This document shows positions 1-7,032 of a DNA stretch of 8,951 nucleotides, piece after piece. This DNA comes from Nitrospira sp. (GTDB lineage: Bacteria; UBA9089; CG2-30-40-21; SBAY01), in the NCBI GenBank assembly GCA_005239945.1, contig SBAY01000312.1, forward strand, positions 1 through 8,951, written 5' to 3'. Made by a program: the position numbers and the translations under genes. Every line of letters begins with the position of its first letter. The first letter of the stretch is position 1. Under the pieces are notes generated by a model. The model did no database searches and was not told the origin of the DNA. It worked only from the letters and a program-made list of their open reading frames with translations.

Positions 1-93
1 GTTTGGTTGGATTTAACAGCAGAAAAAGGTTAATTAAAAAGGCGTAAGAAAAAGAAGGGGTAGGAAACTTTTAGTAGAGAAAGCATAGAGAAA

Positions 94-142
94 GGGACAT
101 ATCCCATAGGACTAAAAATATCAAAAATATGGGATGTGTCCC
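94..142. repeat. Inverted repeat, REP/MITE-like hairpin
   Basis: A 15-base left arm (94-108, GGGACATATCCCATA) pairs with 128-142 (TATGGGATGTGTCCC) with one T-G wobble, around a 19-base A-rich loop. Each arm itself holds a GGGACATATCCC-like near-palindrome. No T-tract follows on either strand, so it is not a classical terminator. Small GGGAC..GTCCC palindromes of this kind are often non-autonomous repeats dispersed in genomes; that identity is inference because only one copy lies here. Confidence 0.7.
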
Positions 143-222
143 AAAGGGTAGAATCCTTGCTGGAAGTAGAAGTCAGAAGAAGGCGTAAGAACAATTAAAA
201 ATGAGGCTGGTAACAACAATAA

Positions 223-273
223 GAGTGCTTGAGAAGTTGATGGTGAAAGATTTTGTAGACTTCTCAAGCACTC
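223..273. repeat. Perfect 15-bp inverted repeat
   Basis: GAGTGCTTGAGAAGT (223-237) and ACTTCTCAAGCACTC (259-273) are perfect reverse complements separated by 21 bases. There is no run of T after either arm. It could be a terminator-like hairpin closing a gene left of the window, or a miniature mobile repeat. The sequence of the arms is unrelated to the 94-142 hairpin. Confidence 0.75.
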
Positions 274-316
274 AAATCGTGAATTGAAATACGGACTGAT
301 TTATGACAAAAATTCC

Positions 317-350
317 TTGCATTATTAGAACATTTAGTGTATAGTATAAT
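317..350 (+). promoter_or_regulatory. Possible sigma-70 promoter for the secreted-protein operon
   Basis: TTGCAT (317-322) is followed after 17 bases by TATAGT (340-345), which overlaps a perfect TATAAT (345-350). This is the best promoter-like element in the 523 bases before the first gene. It would place the transcript start near 352-357 and give a leader of about 170 bases. The leader begins with a small hairpin (358-377: AGTGC, bulged T, GGT, loop ATC, ACC, GCACT) that overlaps an alternative CTCC-AAAA-GGAG hairpin (376-387). Confidence 0.45.
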
Positions 351-523
351 AAGAAAAAGTGCTGGTATCACCGCACTCCAAAAGGAGATAAGAAATAAGG
401 AGAAGTAACCAGAATCTGGGAAATAAGAAAAAAGCAAGGAAGTGAAGGGGAAAGTATGTAGGACTAAAAAAGTAATTCTTCCCTGGAATTTAGGCTTTAG
501 CCTTTCATTGTGGTGAGGTAAAA
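351..523 (+). other. Purine-rich leader before the large exoprotein gene
   Basis: There is no open reading frame with a start here. Visible items are the small hairpins at 358-387, a short palindrome CCAGAATCTGG (409-419), a 12-base copy of TAGGACTAAAAA (459-470) also found at 107-118, and the palindrome-like AGGCTTTAGCCT (492-503). The ribosome binding site for the next gene is GGTGAGG at 512-518, five bases before the ATG. Confidence 0.4.
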
Positions 524-3500
524 ATGGGTAAAAGAATTTTAATGTCAGGAATAATATTAGGATGTCTGGTCTGTAGTTCTATCATTAGCTTCGCAGAGAT
601 TAGTGTATATGATTCTACAGGTAGTTTTATAGGCACATTTACCACAATTCAGGCAGGGATAGATGCCTGCCCTACAGGAGGAAAGGTTATCGTCGCTGAT
701 GGGACTTATACAGGCACAGGGAATAAGGACTTAAGTTGGTCAGGCAAGAAGATTACTGTAGGGTCTCTTAATGGAGCCAATAATTGCATCATCGACTGCC
801 AGAATTCAGGAAGAGGGTTTTATCTTAATGGCGAAGGTGATTGCGGAACTATATCAGGATTCACCATAAGGAATGGGAATGTTACCGGTTATGTGCCTGA
901 TGACTCTGGTGGCGGAATCTACTGCAAGGATTCCTCTCCAACCATTACCAACTGCACTATCTCAGGAAATAATGCTGATTTTAGTGGCGGAATCTTCTGC
1001 CACAACTCCTCCTCCCCAACCATCACCAACTGCACCATTTCAGGAAACACTGGTTATTATCATGGTGGCGGAATCGGAATCAACTGCTACAACTCCTCTT
1101 CCCCAACCATCACCAACTGTACAATTTCAGGAAACACAACAGGTGGTCGTGGTGGCGGAATCTTCTGCCACAACTCCTCCTCCCCAACCATCACTAACTG
1201 CACCATTTCAGGAAACTTCGGTTATTATTATGGTGGTGGAATCGACTGCAGCAGCTCCTCCCCAACCATCACTAACTGCACCATTTCAGGAAACGATGCT
1301 TATCATGGTGGTGGCGGAATCGACTGCAGCTACGGCTCCTCCCCAATCATTTGCAACAATATCATCTCAAACAATAGTAATTATGGGATATATGAATATG
1401 ACACTTACAGTGACACTCAAACCAATTACAACTGCTTTTACAACAACAGCCCACATAACTATCGTGATGAAGGCAAAACGGGGGGTGTTGATGTTAATGA
1501 TGTAAATACCATTGCAGGCAACAGAAATAATATCTCTGATAATCCTCAATTTATAAGTTCAACTGACTATCACCTTCAAGCAATCTCTCCCTGCATAAAT
1601 GCAGGTTCAAATACAGCCCCTGCTATGCCACCAACCGACAAAGACGGCAACCCAAGACCATATAACGGCGGCATTGCTGATATGGGTGCGTATGAATTCC
1701 AAGGCACTCCAACTCTTACAATTACCACCACTTCTTTACCCTTTGGTCAGATAAATACCTATTATCAATCCACATTAATCGCTACAGGCGGAATACCACC
1801 TTACATCTGGGCTGATTCAGGTAATTTACCGACAGGTTTAAGCCTTAATTCATCCACAGGTATAATATCAGGTGTGCCTGTGGCTACCAGTACATTTATC
1901 TTCATAGCTGAAGTAAAAGATAACGATACACCACAACAGACTGCTACAAAAAGCCTTACTATCGTAATAGGATTTCGTGAATATTGGATTACTTTAGATG
2001 AGCATGACAAGAGATTGCCTACAGATTTAATAAAACCCTGCTATTATAATTGGACTGGCGGAGATAGAGGGATATTACATGCAGAGGATGTTGAATATAC
2101 CTGGGATGGCGACTCAATCTATACTGCCAGGGTAATCAATTGTTCAGGGCCATGGACCTATGGTGGAATGTGGTATAGTTTGAATAGGATTAAGCGGGAT
2201 AATATCCCTTTAGATTTCAAAGCAATATTTGGACACTATGTAAAACCTGAGTATCAAGGTGAAATTGTTGAGATAGAAATAGTTGTAAGTAAGGCTACCT
2301 CTACATCCAATAATACAGGTCTTAAGTTAAGTGTTGAGCTTAAAGACAAAGATGAAAACAAGATTTTTTCTAATTCGTGGACTGATTTGATTCCCGGGTC
2401 ATATCCTCAAACATATACGGTCAGTTTAGAACCTTCCCAGTTGACAAATAGCAATATAGAACTGGTAACATGGATTCTTGATAATGCTCAAATAGGTGAT
2501 TCGATTTCTGTTGATAGAATAAGGCTCAAGGCAAGGGTTCCTGATTTATCTACAGAAGAACAAGCATTTCTTTGGACATATAGCTGGTTAATGGCAAATT
2601 ATGATGCAAATACCGGTATTGTTCAAGATAGGAGCAATTTTGGTACGGGTGATTTTGAGAATATATCAGCAACGGCTAAGGCGGCCAAGATTACTTATTA
2701 TGCCTACAAGAAAGGATATATAACCTACGAAGATGCAAAAGCGGTTATTACTAAGATTGCAGATACACTAATCAATGTAGTTCCACGAGGGCCAACTGGG
2801 ATAAACACCCTTTGGCCACATTTTACCGGAACCGGTGGGACAACAATCATTCCAGATACAGAATGGGCCTCTGGTGATACCGCCTATGCCGCTCTGGATA
2901 TCATTACCGCTCTGGCGATGTTAGGAGACCCCCAGGGACAAATGTCTTACCTGATAAAATTTGTAGAAGATATTGGCTGGCAATCTATGTTATTAGCTGA
3001 TGGAGGAATCTCTCATGGATATGATTATAATGGAGGATTATTGCCTCATTCATGGAAAGGATTCGGTATGGAGACAATAGGTGTAGATTGGGCTTATGCG
3101 TCTGCTAAAGGAAAAGTTGCTAAGATGGAAGGGACTCCAACTGATAATGGCTCAGGATTTATTGAGAATGCTCACTACCCTATGGTTATTTCAGGTTTAG
3201 ATGGCTGGGGTAATGATTGGGATATATATAGAACTACTATGGCTGATAAACAAATAGGATGGTATTCTACTCCGGAACATTACAACAAATATGTTTGTGA
3301 TGCAAATCTATTTGGTTTGTCTGCGGCAGAAACTCCAGAAGAAGATAGTTACATAGCATATGGAATTGGAGGAAAGTATGAACCTCCAAATGATGGGAAT
3401 GAAGAGGTTGTTGTGCTTCACTACCCGGGAATAATTGCGGACATAAGACCCACAGAGGCAAAAAAGATGTGGGAGTCTTTGCTGAGTAAAATGATAATTT

Positions 3501-4432
3501 CTCCATTAAATTGTATGGAGAGTATAAGAGTTAGTAAAACTACAGGAACATATACTATTAATCATTTAAAAGCGTCCTGGAATTTAGCCCTTCAATCTGA
3601 AGGATGGGCAATGACAGATTCTAATATTAGAAATGATTTGCAAGCCGCTATCCAGAACAATACTTTTTTAAAAAAAGGTTACGATTTAATTAAGACCCCA
3701 AGAGAAGTAAATATGATTATTACTAAAAAAGCAAGAAATATAAGTCAGCGAGGGATTGGTAGTGAGTATTTTGATCCAGAGGAAATTGTGGAAGGCAATA
3801 TAATAGAATTTAAGATTTTAGTTCAAAATACAGGAATTGGAACAGCAACAGATGTAGTTGTTACAGATAAAGTTCCGGATGGACTCACTTATACTGGGGT
3901 AATAACCGGTAAGGAAGCAGATGATTCGCAAAAGCCAAACTTAAAATGGACTGTAGGAACAATGACTTCTAATAGTTCAGAGGCATTAACCTTTCAATCT
4001 AAAGTAATTCAACAATATACACGCGAATGTGAATATCCGGATGAATATACAGTAGGAACAATGATTTGGAGGTCAAATGCTTCTGCGTCAAAGGTTCACG
4101 GCCAATTTGGTTGTGAAGGATATGGCCCCTGGCCTGGGAAGGCAGGATATGTGAAGTATAAGAATATCAATTTGCATAAAAGTGAACATCTGTATCTGAT
4201 TTTAAGATATAGTAAATATAGTAGTTCCTATGTTCCTATCCGAGTATATTTAGATGAAGAAACTACCCCAAGGGTAAGTTTTTATCCTGTAAATCAAGGG
4301 AATTGGAATATCTTTACTGAAACAGCAGCTATTGATTTGGGGTCAATAACTACAGGTATTCATACTATTAAGTTTGAAACCGATGGTCAACAATATGGGG
4401 TTGCTGACCTGGACAAATTTACCATTTTTTAA
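524..4432 (+). CDS. Large secreted mosaic protein: beta-helix, Ig-like, glycoamylase/DUF3131-like, DUF11, CBM-like
   Basis: A 1302-residue exported protein. The signal peptide is about residues 1-24 (MGKR, hydrophobic stretch, cut after SFA); Cys14 in an imperfect lipobox leaves a lipoprotein possible. Residues about 30-340 form a right-handed parallel beta-helix, including six repeats (129-285) built on SPTITNCTISGN and GGGI. Residues 340-392 (PCINAG, DKDGNPR, DMGAYEF) match the choice-of-anchor Q tail seen after such helices. Residues 395-481 are a He_PIG putative Ig domain (LPTGLSLNSSTGIISGVP). About 482-672 is an unassigned beta-rich region. About 675-1056 resembles the alpha/alpha-barrel DUF3131/glycoamylase group (GH144-like): an early TGIVQDR segment, then FGLSAAETP and IAYG near residue 929. 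Residues 1066-1163 are DUF11 (VQNTGIGTATDVVVTDKVPDG). Residues 1167-1302 look like a CBM6/35-type sandwich ending DLDKFTIF. It probably binds or hydrolyses a polysaccharide outside the cell; substrate unknown. First gene of the operon. Confidence 0.9.
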   Translation: MGKRILMSGIILGCLVCSSIISFAEISVYDSTGSFIGTFTTIQAGIDACPTGGKVIVADGTYTGTGNKDLSWSGKKITVGSLNGANNCIIDCQNSGRGFYLNGEGDCGTISGFTIRNGNVTGYVPDDSGGGIYCKDSSPTITNCTISGNNADFSGGIFCHNSSSPTITNCTISGNTGYYHGGGIGINCYNSSSPTITNCTISGNTTGGRGGGIFCHNSSSPTITNCTISGNFGYYYGGGIDCSSSSPTITNCTISGNDAYHGGGGIDCSYGSSPIICNNIISNNSNYGIYEYDTYSDTQTNYNCFYNNSPHNYRDEGKTGGVDVNDVNTIAGNRNNISDNPQFISSTDYHLQAISPCINAGSNTAPAMPPTDKDGNPRPYNGGIADMGAYEFQGTPTLTITTTSLPFGQINTYYQSTLIATGGIPPYIWADSGNLPTGLSLNSSTGIISGVPVATSTFIFIAEVKDNDTPQQTATKSLTIVIGFREYWITLDEHDKRLPTDLIKPCYYNWTGGDRGILHAEDVEYTWDGDSIYTARVINCSGPWTYGGMWYSLNRIKRDNIPLDFKAIFGHYVKPEYQGEIVEIEIVVSKATSTSNNTGLKLSVELKDKDENKIFSNSWTDLIPGSYPQTYTVSLEPSQLTNSNIELVTWILDNAQIGDSISVDRIRLKARVPDLSTEEQAFLWTYSWLMANYDANTGIVQDRSNFGTGDFENISATAKAAKITYYAYKKGYITYEDAKAVITKIADTLINVVPRGPTGINTLWPHFTGTGGTTIIPDTEWASGDTAYAALDIITALAMLGDPQGQMSYLIKFVEDIGWQSMLLADGGISHGYDYNGGLLPHSWKGFGMETIGVDWAYASAKGKVAKMEGTPTDNGSGFIENAHYPMVISGLDGWGNDWDIYRTTMADKQIGWYSTPEHYNKYVCDANLFGLSAAETPEEDSYIAYGIGGKYEPPNDGNEEVVVLHYPGIIADIRPTEAKKMWESLLSKMIISPLNCMESIRVSKTTGTYTINHLKASWNLALQSEGWAMTDSNIRNDLQAAIQNNTFLKKGYDLIKTPREVNMIITKKARNISQRGIGSEYFDPEEIVEGNIIEFKILVQNTGIGTATDVVVTDKVPDGLTYTGVITGKEADDSQKPNLKWTVGTMTSNSSEALTFQSKVIQQYTRECEYPDEYTVGTMIWRSNASASKVHGQFGCEGYGPWPGKAGYVKYKNINLHKSEHLYLILRYSKYSSSYVPIRVYLDEETTPRVSFYPVNQGNWNIFTETAAIDLGSITTGIHTIKFETDGQQYGVADLDKFTIF
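908..1378 (+). repeat. Six in-frame tandem repeats encoding the beta-helix coils
   Basis: Repeat units start at 908, 983, 1064, 1151, 1232 and 1310, spaced 75, 81, 87, 81 and 78 bases. All spacings are multiples of three, so the frame is kept. Each unit has GGTGGCGGAATC, then a TGC-containing stretch, then a nearly invariant core (CCAACCATCACCAACTGC, then ACCATTTCAGGAAAC), then a variable turn. The core is conserved at the nucleotide level, including third positions. Unit 6 is degenerate in its second half. Codons here end in C far more than in the rest of the gene. Confidence 0.9.
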
Positions 4433-4447
4433 ATTTTAAGAAAAGAC

Positions 4448-4456
4448 AAGGAGGTG
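4448..4456 (+). promoter_or_regulatory. Strong ribosome binding site
   Basis: AAGGAGGTG lies seven bases before the ATG at 4464, close to the full anti-Shine-Dalgarno complement and clearly stronger than the site of the gene upstream (GGTGAGG). It suggests that the small second protein is translated more efficiently than the 1302-residue protein from the same message. Confidence 0.75.
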
Positions 4457-4463
4457 AAAAAAG

Positions 4464-5030
4464 ATGGGTAAAAAGATGATAATGATGTTATATGTATGGG
4501 GAGTAGTAATGTTGATATTCACAAAATTAGCGTTGGCAGGAGGGACGACTACTAACACCGCAAATCTTAATTATAAAGATGGAAGTGGTGGTACTTATAC
4601 AGCTACTGATAGTTGCGATTTGATTCTGAAGACACCACCAAATATAATAATTGAGAAAAGAGGAAGGAATATAACAAGAAATGGCACCTATACCGATTCA
4701 GTTGTGGGGACATCTACCGAGATAGTAGAATATCAGGTGATACTTAAAAATACCGGTGAAGAAACAGCCAGGTTTGTTGTAATGCTGGATACATTACCTG
4801 TAGGTGTTACATTTCAACCGGATGCCTACGGTACAGGTACGGGAATTAAGGTAGATAATATTGCCCAGACAAATCAGTATGAACCTGCTGATGATAAAGC
4901 TAACTATGGGAAGATGTCAAAGACAATTATTGCAGGAAAGAATGAAGCTGGAGATAACGGTAATACAGTTGAAATCACTGTTGAGAGTGGAATATCGGTA
5001 ACAATTCTCTATCGGGTAAAAATTGATTGA
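4464..5030 (+). CDS. Small secreted DUF11-like protein
   Basis: A 188-residue exported protein. The signal peptide is residues 1-25 (MGKK, hydrophobic core, cut after LALA). Residues about 28-52 carry a short module (NTANLNYKDGSG ... DSCD) that resembles the N-terminus of the mature protein of the gene at 5183. Residues about 59-188 resemble DUF11: the segment IIIEKRGRNITRNG, then VILKNTGEETARFVVMLDTLP, parallels residues about 1070-1130 of the large protein encoded upstream. DUF11 repeats are common in bacterial surface proteins and usually serve as stalk or adhesive modules; no enzyme motif is seen. It begins 31 bases after the previous stop, so it is very likely co-transcribed. It has no C-terminal sorting domain or membrane anchor, so it is either released or held by a partner. 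Confidence 0.85.
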   Translation: MGKKMIMMLYVWGVVMLIFTKLALAGGTTTNTANLNYKDGSGGTYTATDSCDLILKTPPNIIIEKRGRNITRNGTYTDSVVGTSTEIVEYQVILKNTGEETARFVVMLDTLPVGVTFQPDAYGTGTGIKVDNIAQTNQYEPADDKANYGKMSKTIIAGKNEAGDNGNTVEITVESGISVTILYRVKID

Positions 5031-5046
5031 TATTTGGGAAAAAGTG

Positions 5047-5158
5047 ATTGGTTAGTCAACGGTGGAACAAGTCGGATAACCATAAAGAGGTAATACCTCT
5101 GGTAGGTTTGTTCCTGTCCGAGACAGAAAACGAGTTTTCCCCCAATGACTAACCTAAT
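5047..5158 (+). ncRNA. Candidate structured RNA element in the operon
   Basis: GGTTAGTCA (5050-5058) and TGACTAACC (5146-5154) are perfect complements and close the whole region; ATT (5047-5049) and AAT (5156-5158) can extend the stem past a bulge. Inside, GGAACAA (5064-5070) pairs with TTGTTCC (5108-5114), and AGAGGT-AAT-ACCTCT (5086-5100) forms a nested hairpin. TCGGA (5072-5076) can pair with TCCGA (5117-5121), which would cross the second helix as a pseudoknot; alternatively CTGTC-CGA-GACAG (5114-5126) forms a local hairpin. I do not recognise a known riboswitch or ribozyme. It could be a cis-regulatory RNA or a miniature mobile repeat. Confidence 0.5.
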
Positions 5159-5182
5159 TTATGGGAAAAAGAGGTTTGGAAC

Positions 5183-5875
5183 ATGTTGAAAAAGTGTAGT
5201 TTAATCTTTATTATCATAGGAATCTGGTTATTACCAAAGATTACCAGTGGAGCTAATATCGTCAATACCGCCTGGGTATTCTATTCAGGTGGTGGGTCAG
5301 GGAGTGATACCTGTAGCATCATTCCCTCTGCCGTTTATTCTATTAAGGGTAAAGCTAAAGATTCTGATAATAAAGGGGTATCCTATGTAAAGGTTGAACT
5401 TTGCGGGGATAAATCAGCAACCTATTGGACAAAAGAAGATGGATATTATGAATTCACGGAGATACCTTCTGGTGACTATATCGTAACACCAACCCCTGTT
5501 TATGGGATGCAATTTAAGCCGTCAAATAGAAGTTATACAGGACTTGCTCAGGATTATACAAACCAGGATTTTGAGATTATTGCATCACCGCCGTTACCGA
5601 TTATCCCTATCAATAATCTTTTTAACCCGGCTAAGGGTGAGCATACCACAATCGTTTATAAATTAGAGCAGAGATGCCATGTGATTATTAAATTGTATGA
5701 TTTGCCTGGTGAGTTAATAATTACATTGGTTGATGAAGAGAAGGATGCTGGGTCATATTCAATAGATTGGTTTGGAAAGAATGAAAGGGGAAGTACAGTA
5801 GCAAGTGGTACATATTTGCTTTATTTCAAAGCAGGAGATTATAAGAAGATAGAGAAGGTCATCGTTATAAAATGA
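5183..5875 (+). CDS. Secreted protein with carboxypeptidase-regulatory-like domain and FlgD-Ig/T9SS-like C-terminal domain
   Basis: A 230-residue exported protein. The signal peptide is about residues 1-23 (MLKK, hydrophobic core, cut near TSGA). Residues 25-45 (NIVNTA ... SGSDTC) share a short Y-G-D-[ST]-C module with the preceding gene. Residues 52-132 (YSIKGKAKDSDNKGV ... TKEDGYYEFTEIPSGDY) are a typical carboxypeptidase-regulatory-like/SdrB-type beta sandwich. Residues about 144-230 (NNLFNPAKGEHTTIVYKL, IIKLYDLPGE, AGSYSIDWFGKNERG, SGTYLLYFKAG, IEKVIVIK) match the FlgD-Ig fold used as a C-terminal domain by type IX-type cargo. The ribosome binding site AGAGG (5170-5174) lies eight bases before the ATG. 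The PorV-like gene follows 16 bases after the stop, which suggests a cargo-carrier pair. No catalytic residues are seen. Confidence 0.87.
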   Translation: MLKKCSLIFIIIGIWLLPKITSGANIVNTAWVFYSGGGSGSDTCSIIPSAVYSIKGKAKDSDNKGVSYVKVELCGDKSATYWTKEDGYYEFTEIPSGDYIVTPTPVYGMQFKPSNRSYTGLAQDYTNQDFEIIASPPLPIIPINNLFNPAKGEHTTIVYKLEQRCHVIIKLYDLPGELIITLVDEEKDAGSYSIDWFGKNERGSTVASGTYLLYFKAGDYKKIEKVIVIK

Positions 5876-5891
5876 AGGATAGGATTTTAAG

Positions 5892-6782
5892 ATGAAAAGG
5901 CTATTAATAAGTATGTTCATTTTTACTAATGTAACTCTTGCCTATGCTGGAGGACCGGGCACAAGAGGAGGAATAATCCTGAACTACCCTACAGGTGCTC
6001 AGGCAATAGGAATGGGGGAGGCATTTACTGCCGCCGCTAATGATGTTAATGCTATCTTTTGGAATCCCGCAGGGTTATCTTTACTCAACTATGATAAAGA
6101 ATTTATAGGCTATTACTTAAATGGTGTGGTAGATACAAGCTATAAATCTGTGGGGTATGCCCAACATATAAAATTGGGAGTGATTGGATGTGGTCTCTCA
6201 ACATTAGACGGAGGAGAAGTTACAATTTACTACCCTGATGGAGTAACTAAGAGAATAAAAGCTCAGAGCGATTATATATTTCTGCTATCTTATGCTAGCA
6301 AGATAGTAGAAAATCTCTCCATAGGTGGCAATCTAAAGATGGTTCATAGTGAATTAGCCCAGAGTTCACAAGCAACTGCTTTTGCTTGTGATATAGGTGG
6401 ACTATACCACCTTCCTGTAAATAATCTGGATATTGGTGGAGTTATCCAAAACATAGGGAGTAATATGAAATATGAGGAAGAAAGTGATGCCTTACCGCTT
6501 AATATTAAATTGGGTACAGCCTATAGAAGAAATGATTTATTAATAGCTCTGGATATCATTAAACCTATAGAAAAGGAGCTCAAAGTTAATGTAGGTGTAG
6601 AATATTGGATTAATCCAATATTGGCTTTACGAACAGGTTATAAATTTAAAGGTAATAAGTCTAATTCCAATATAACATTAGGTGCCGGTTTAAAGATAAG
6701 TATTTATCAATTGGATTACGCCTATGTTCCTCATCAGGATTTAGGCGATACTCAGCAAATTTCACTCCTGGCAAAATTTTAG
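5892..6782 (+). CDS. PorV/PorQ-family outer-membrane beta-barrel protein
   Basis: A 296-residue protein with a signal peptide of about 19 residues (MKRLLISMFIF ... AYA). The mature N-terminus has the family signature: GAQAIGMGEAFTAAANDVNA followed by IFWNPAGLSLL (residues about 35-65). The rest alternates polar and hydrophobic residues as expected for a FadL/PorV-like barrel, with strands through the final LLAKF, a terminal aromatic residue typical of outer-membrane proteins. The length is at the short end for PorV. In Bacteroidetes PorV carries C-terminal-domain cargo from the type IX translocon to the attachment complex; homologues outside that phylum are common and mostly untested. The start is supported by AGGA (5881-5884), seven bases before the ATG. 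Last gene of the + strand operon. Confidence 0.88.
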   Translation: MKRLLISMFIFTNVTLAYAGGPGTRGGIILNYPTGAQAIGMGEAFTAAANDVNAIFWNPAGLSLLNYDKEFIGYYLNGVVDTSYKSVGYAQHIKLGVIGCGLSTLDGGEVTIYYPDGVTKRIKAQSDYIFLLSYASKIVENLSIGGNLKMVHSELAQSSQATAFACDIGGLYHLPVNNLDIGGVIQNIGSNMKYEEESDALPLNIKLGTAYRRNDLLIALDIIKPIEKELKVNVGVEYWINPILALRTGYKFKGNKSNSNITLGAGLKISIYQLDYAYVPHQDLGDTQQISLLAKF

Positions 6783-6931
6783 TCCAATATCAATTCTTTG
6801 AAACTATCCCCAATGACAGCTAATCGTAAGTTAATACCAATTTGCAATCAAAAGTAAAACAATATGGAGTTTAGGATTACCAACTGTTAACCGAGAGATT
6901 ACAGTACTCCGATAGAATGCAAGAAAGGTAG

Positions 6932-6960
6932 TTGACAACCCTTGAAGATTGTGCTATTAT
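6932..6960 (+). promoter_or_regulatory. Near-consensus sigma-70 promoter with no gene behind it
   Basis: TTGACA (6932-6937), a 17-base spacer, then TATTAT (6955-6960): the -35 box is perfect and the -10 box differs by one base. It points toward the 3' end of the convergent radical SAM gene, and the predicted start (about 6966-6968) falls in the left arm of the hairpin below. It could drive a small RNA, an antisense transcript, or be a remnant of a lost gene. Confidence 0.55.
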
Positions 6961-6963
6961 GTA

Positions 6964-7024
6964 AAGGGTTGAGGGAAGAATAAAGGATTTTTCTTCCTTG
7001 CCCTTAAACCCTTGAACTCTTTTA
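6964..7024. repeat. Imperfect hairpin containing CCCTTRAA octamers
   Basis: AAGGGTT (6964-6970) pairs with AACCCTT (7007-7013), AGGG (6972-6975) with CCCT (7001-7004), and GGAAGAA (6974-6980) partly with TTCTTCC (6991-6997). The right arm reads as tandem octamers CCCTTAAA, CCCTTGAA, CTCTTTTA (7001-7024). It may act as a terminator between convergent genes although no strong T-tract is present. The same octamer makes up the hairpin at 8425-8502. Confidence 0.6.
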
Positions 7025-7032
7025 ACTACTCT

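Larger units (their letters stand above)
6783..7032. other. Convergent intergenic region
   Basis: 250 bases between the ends of the PorV-like gene and the radical SAM gene. No coding signal was seen. The first 150 bases show only a weak GGAGT/ACTCC pairing (around 6865 and 6905) and no T-tailed terminator for the + strand operon. The second part holds a near-consensus + strand promoter and an imperfect hairpin, listed separately. Confidence 0.6.

Noticed and set aside
1..47. Possible 3' ends of a + strand gene (frames stopping at 31-33 or 45-47)
   Set aside because: Only 10-14 residues are visible in each frame and nothing distinguishes them.
358..387. GCACTCC-containing leader hairpin as a cyclic-di-GMP riboswitch
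   Set aside because: The conserved core of that class and its second stem are absent; only a short hairpin is visible.
482..493. CCTGGAATTTAG occurring both in the leader and inside the large gene near 3576
   Set aside because: A single 12-base match in AT-rich sequence without extended similarity is compatible with chance.
908..1378. Regularly spaced repeats resembling a CRISPR array
   Set aside because: Spacings differ (75-87 bases) but are always multiples of three, and the repeats encode beta-helix coils inside an open frame with a signal peptide.
873..1505. A 210-codon + strand open frame overlapping the large exoprotein gene
   Set aside because: It is the second frame of the coil repeats; its repetitive PPPQPSPTAPFQET-type product follows from the real frame, and it has no ribosome binding site of its own.
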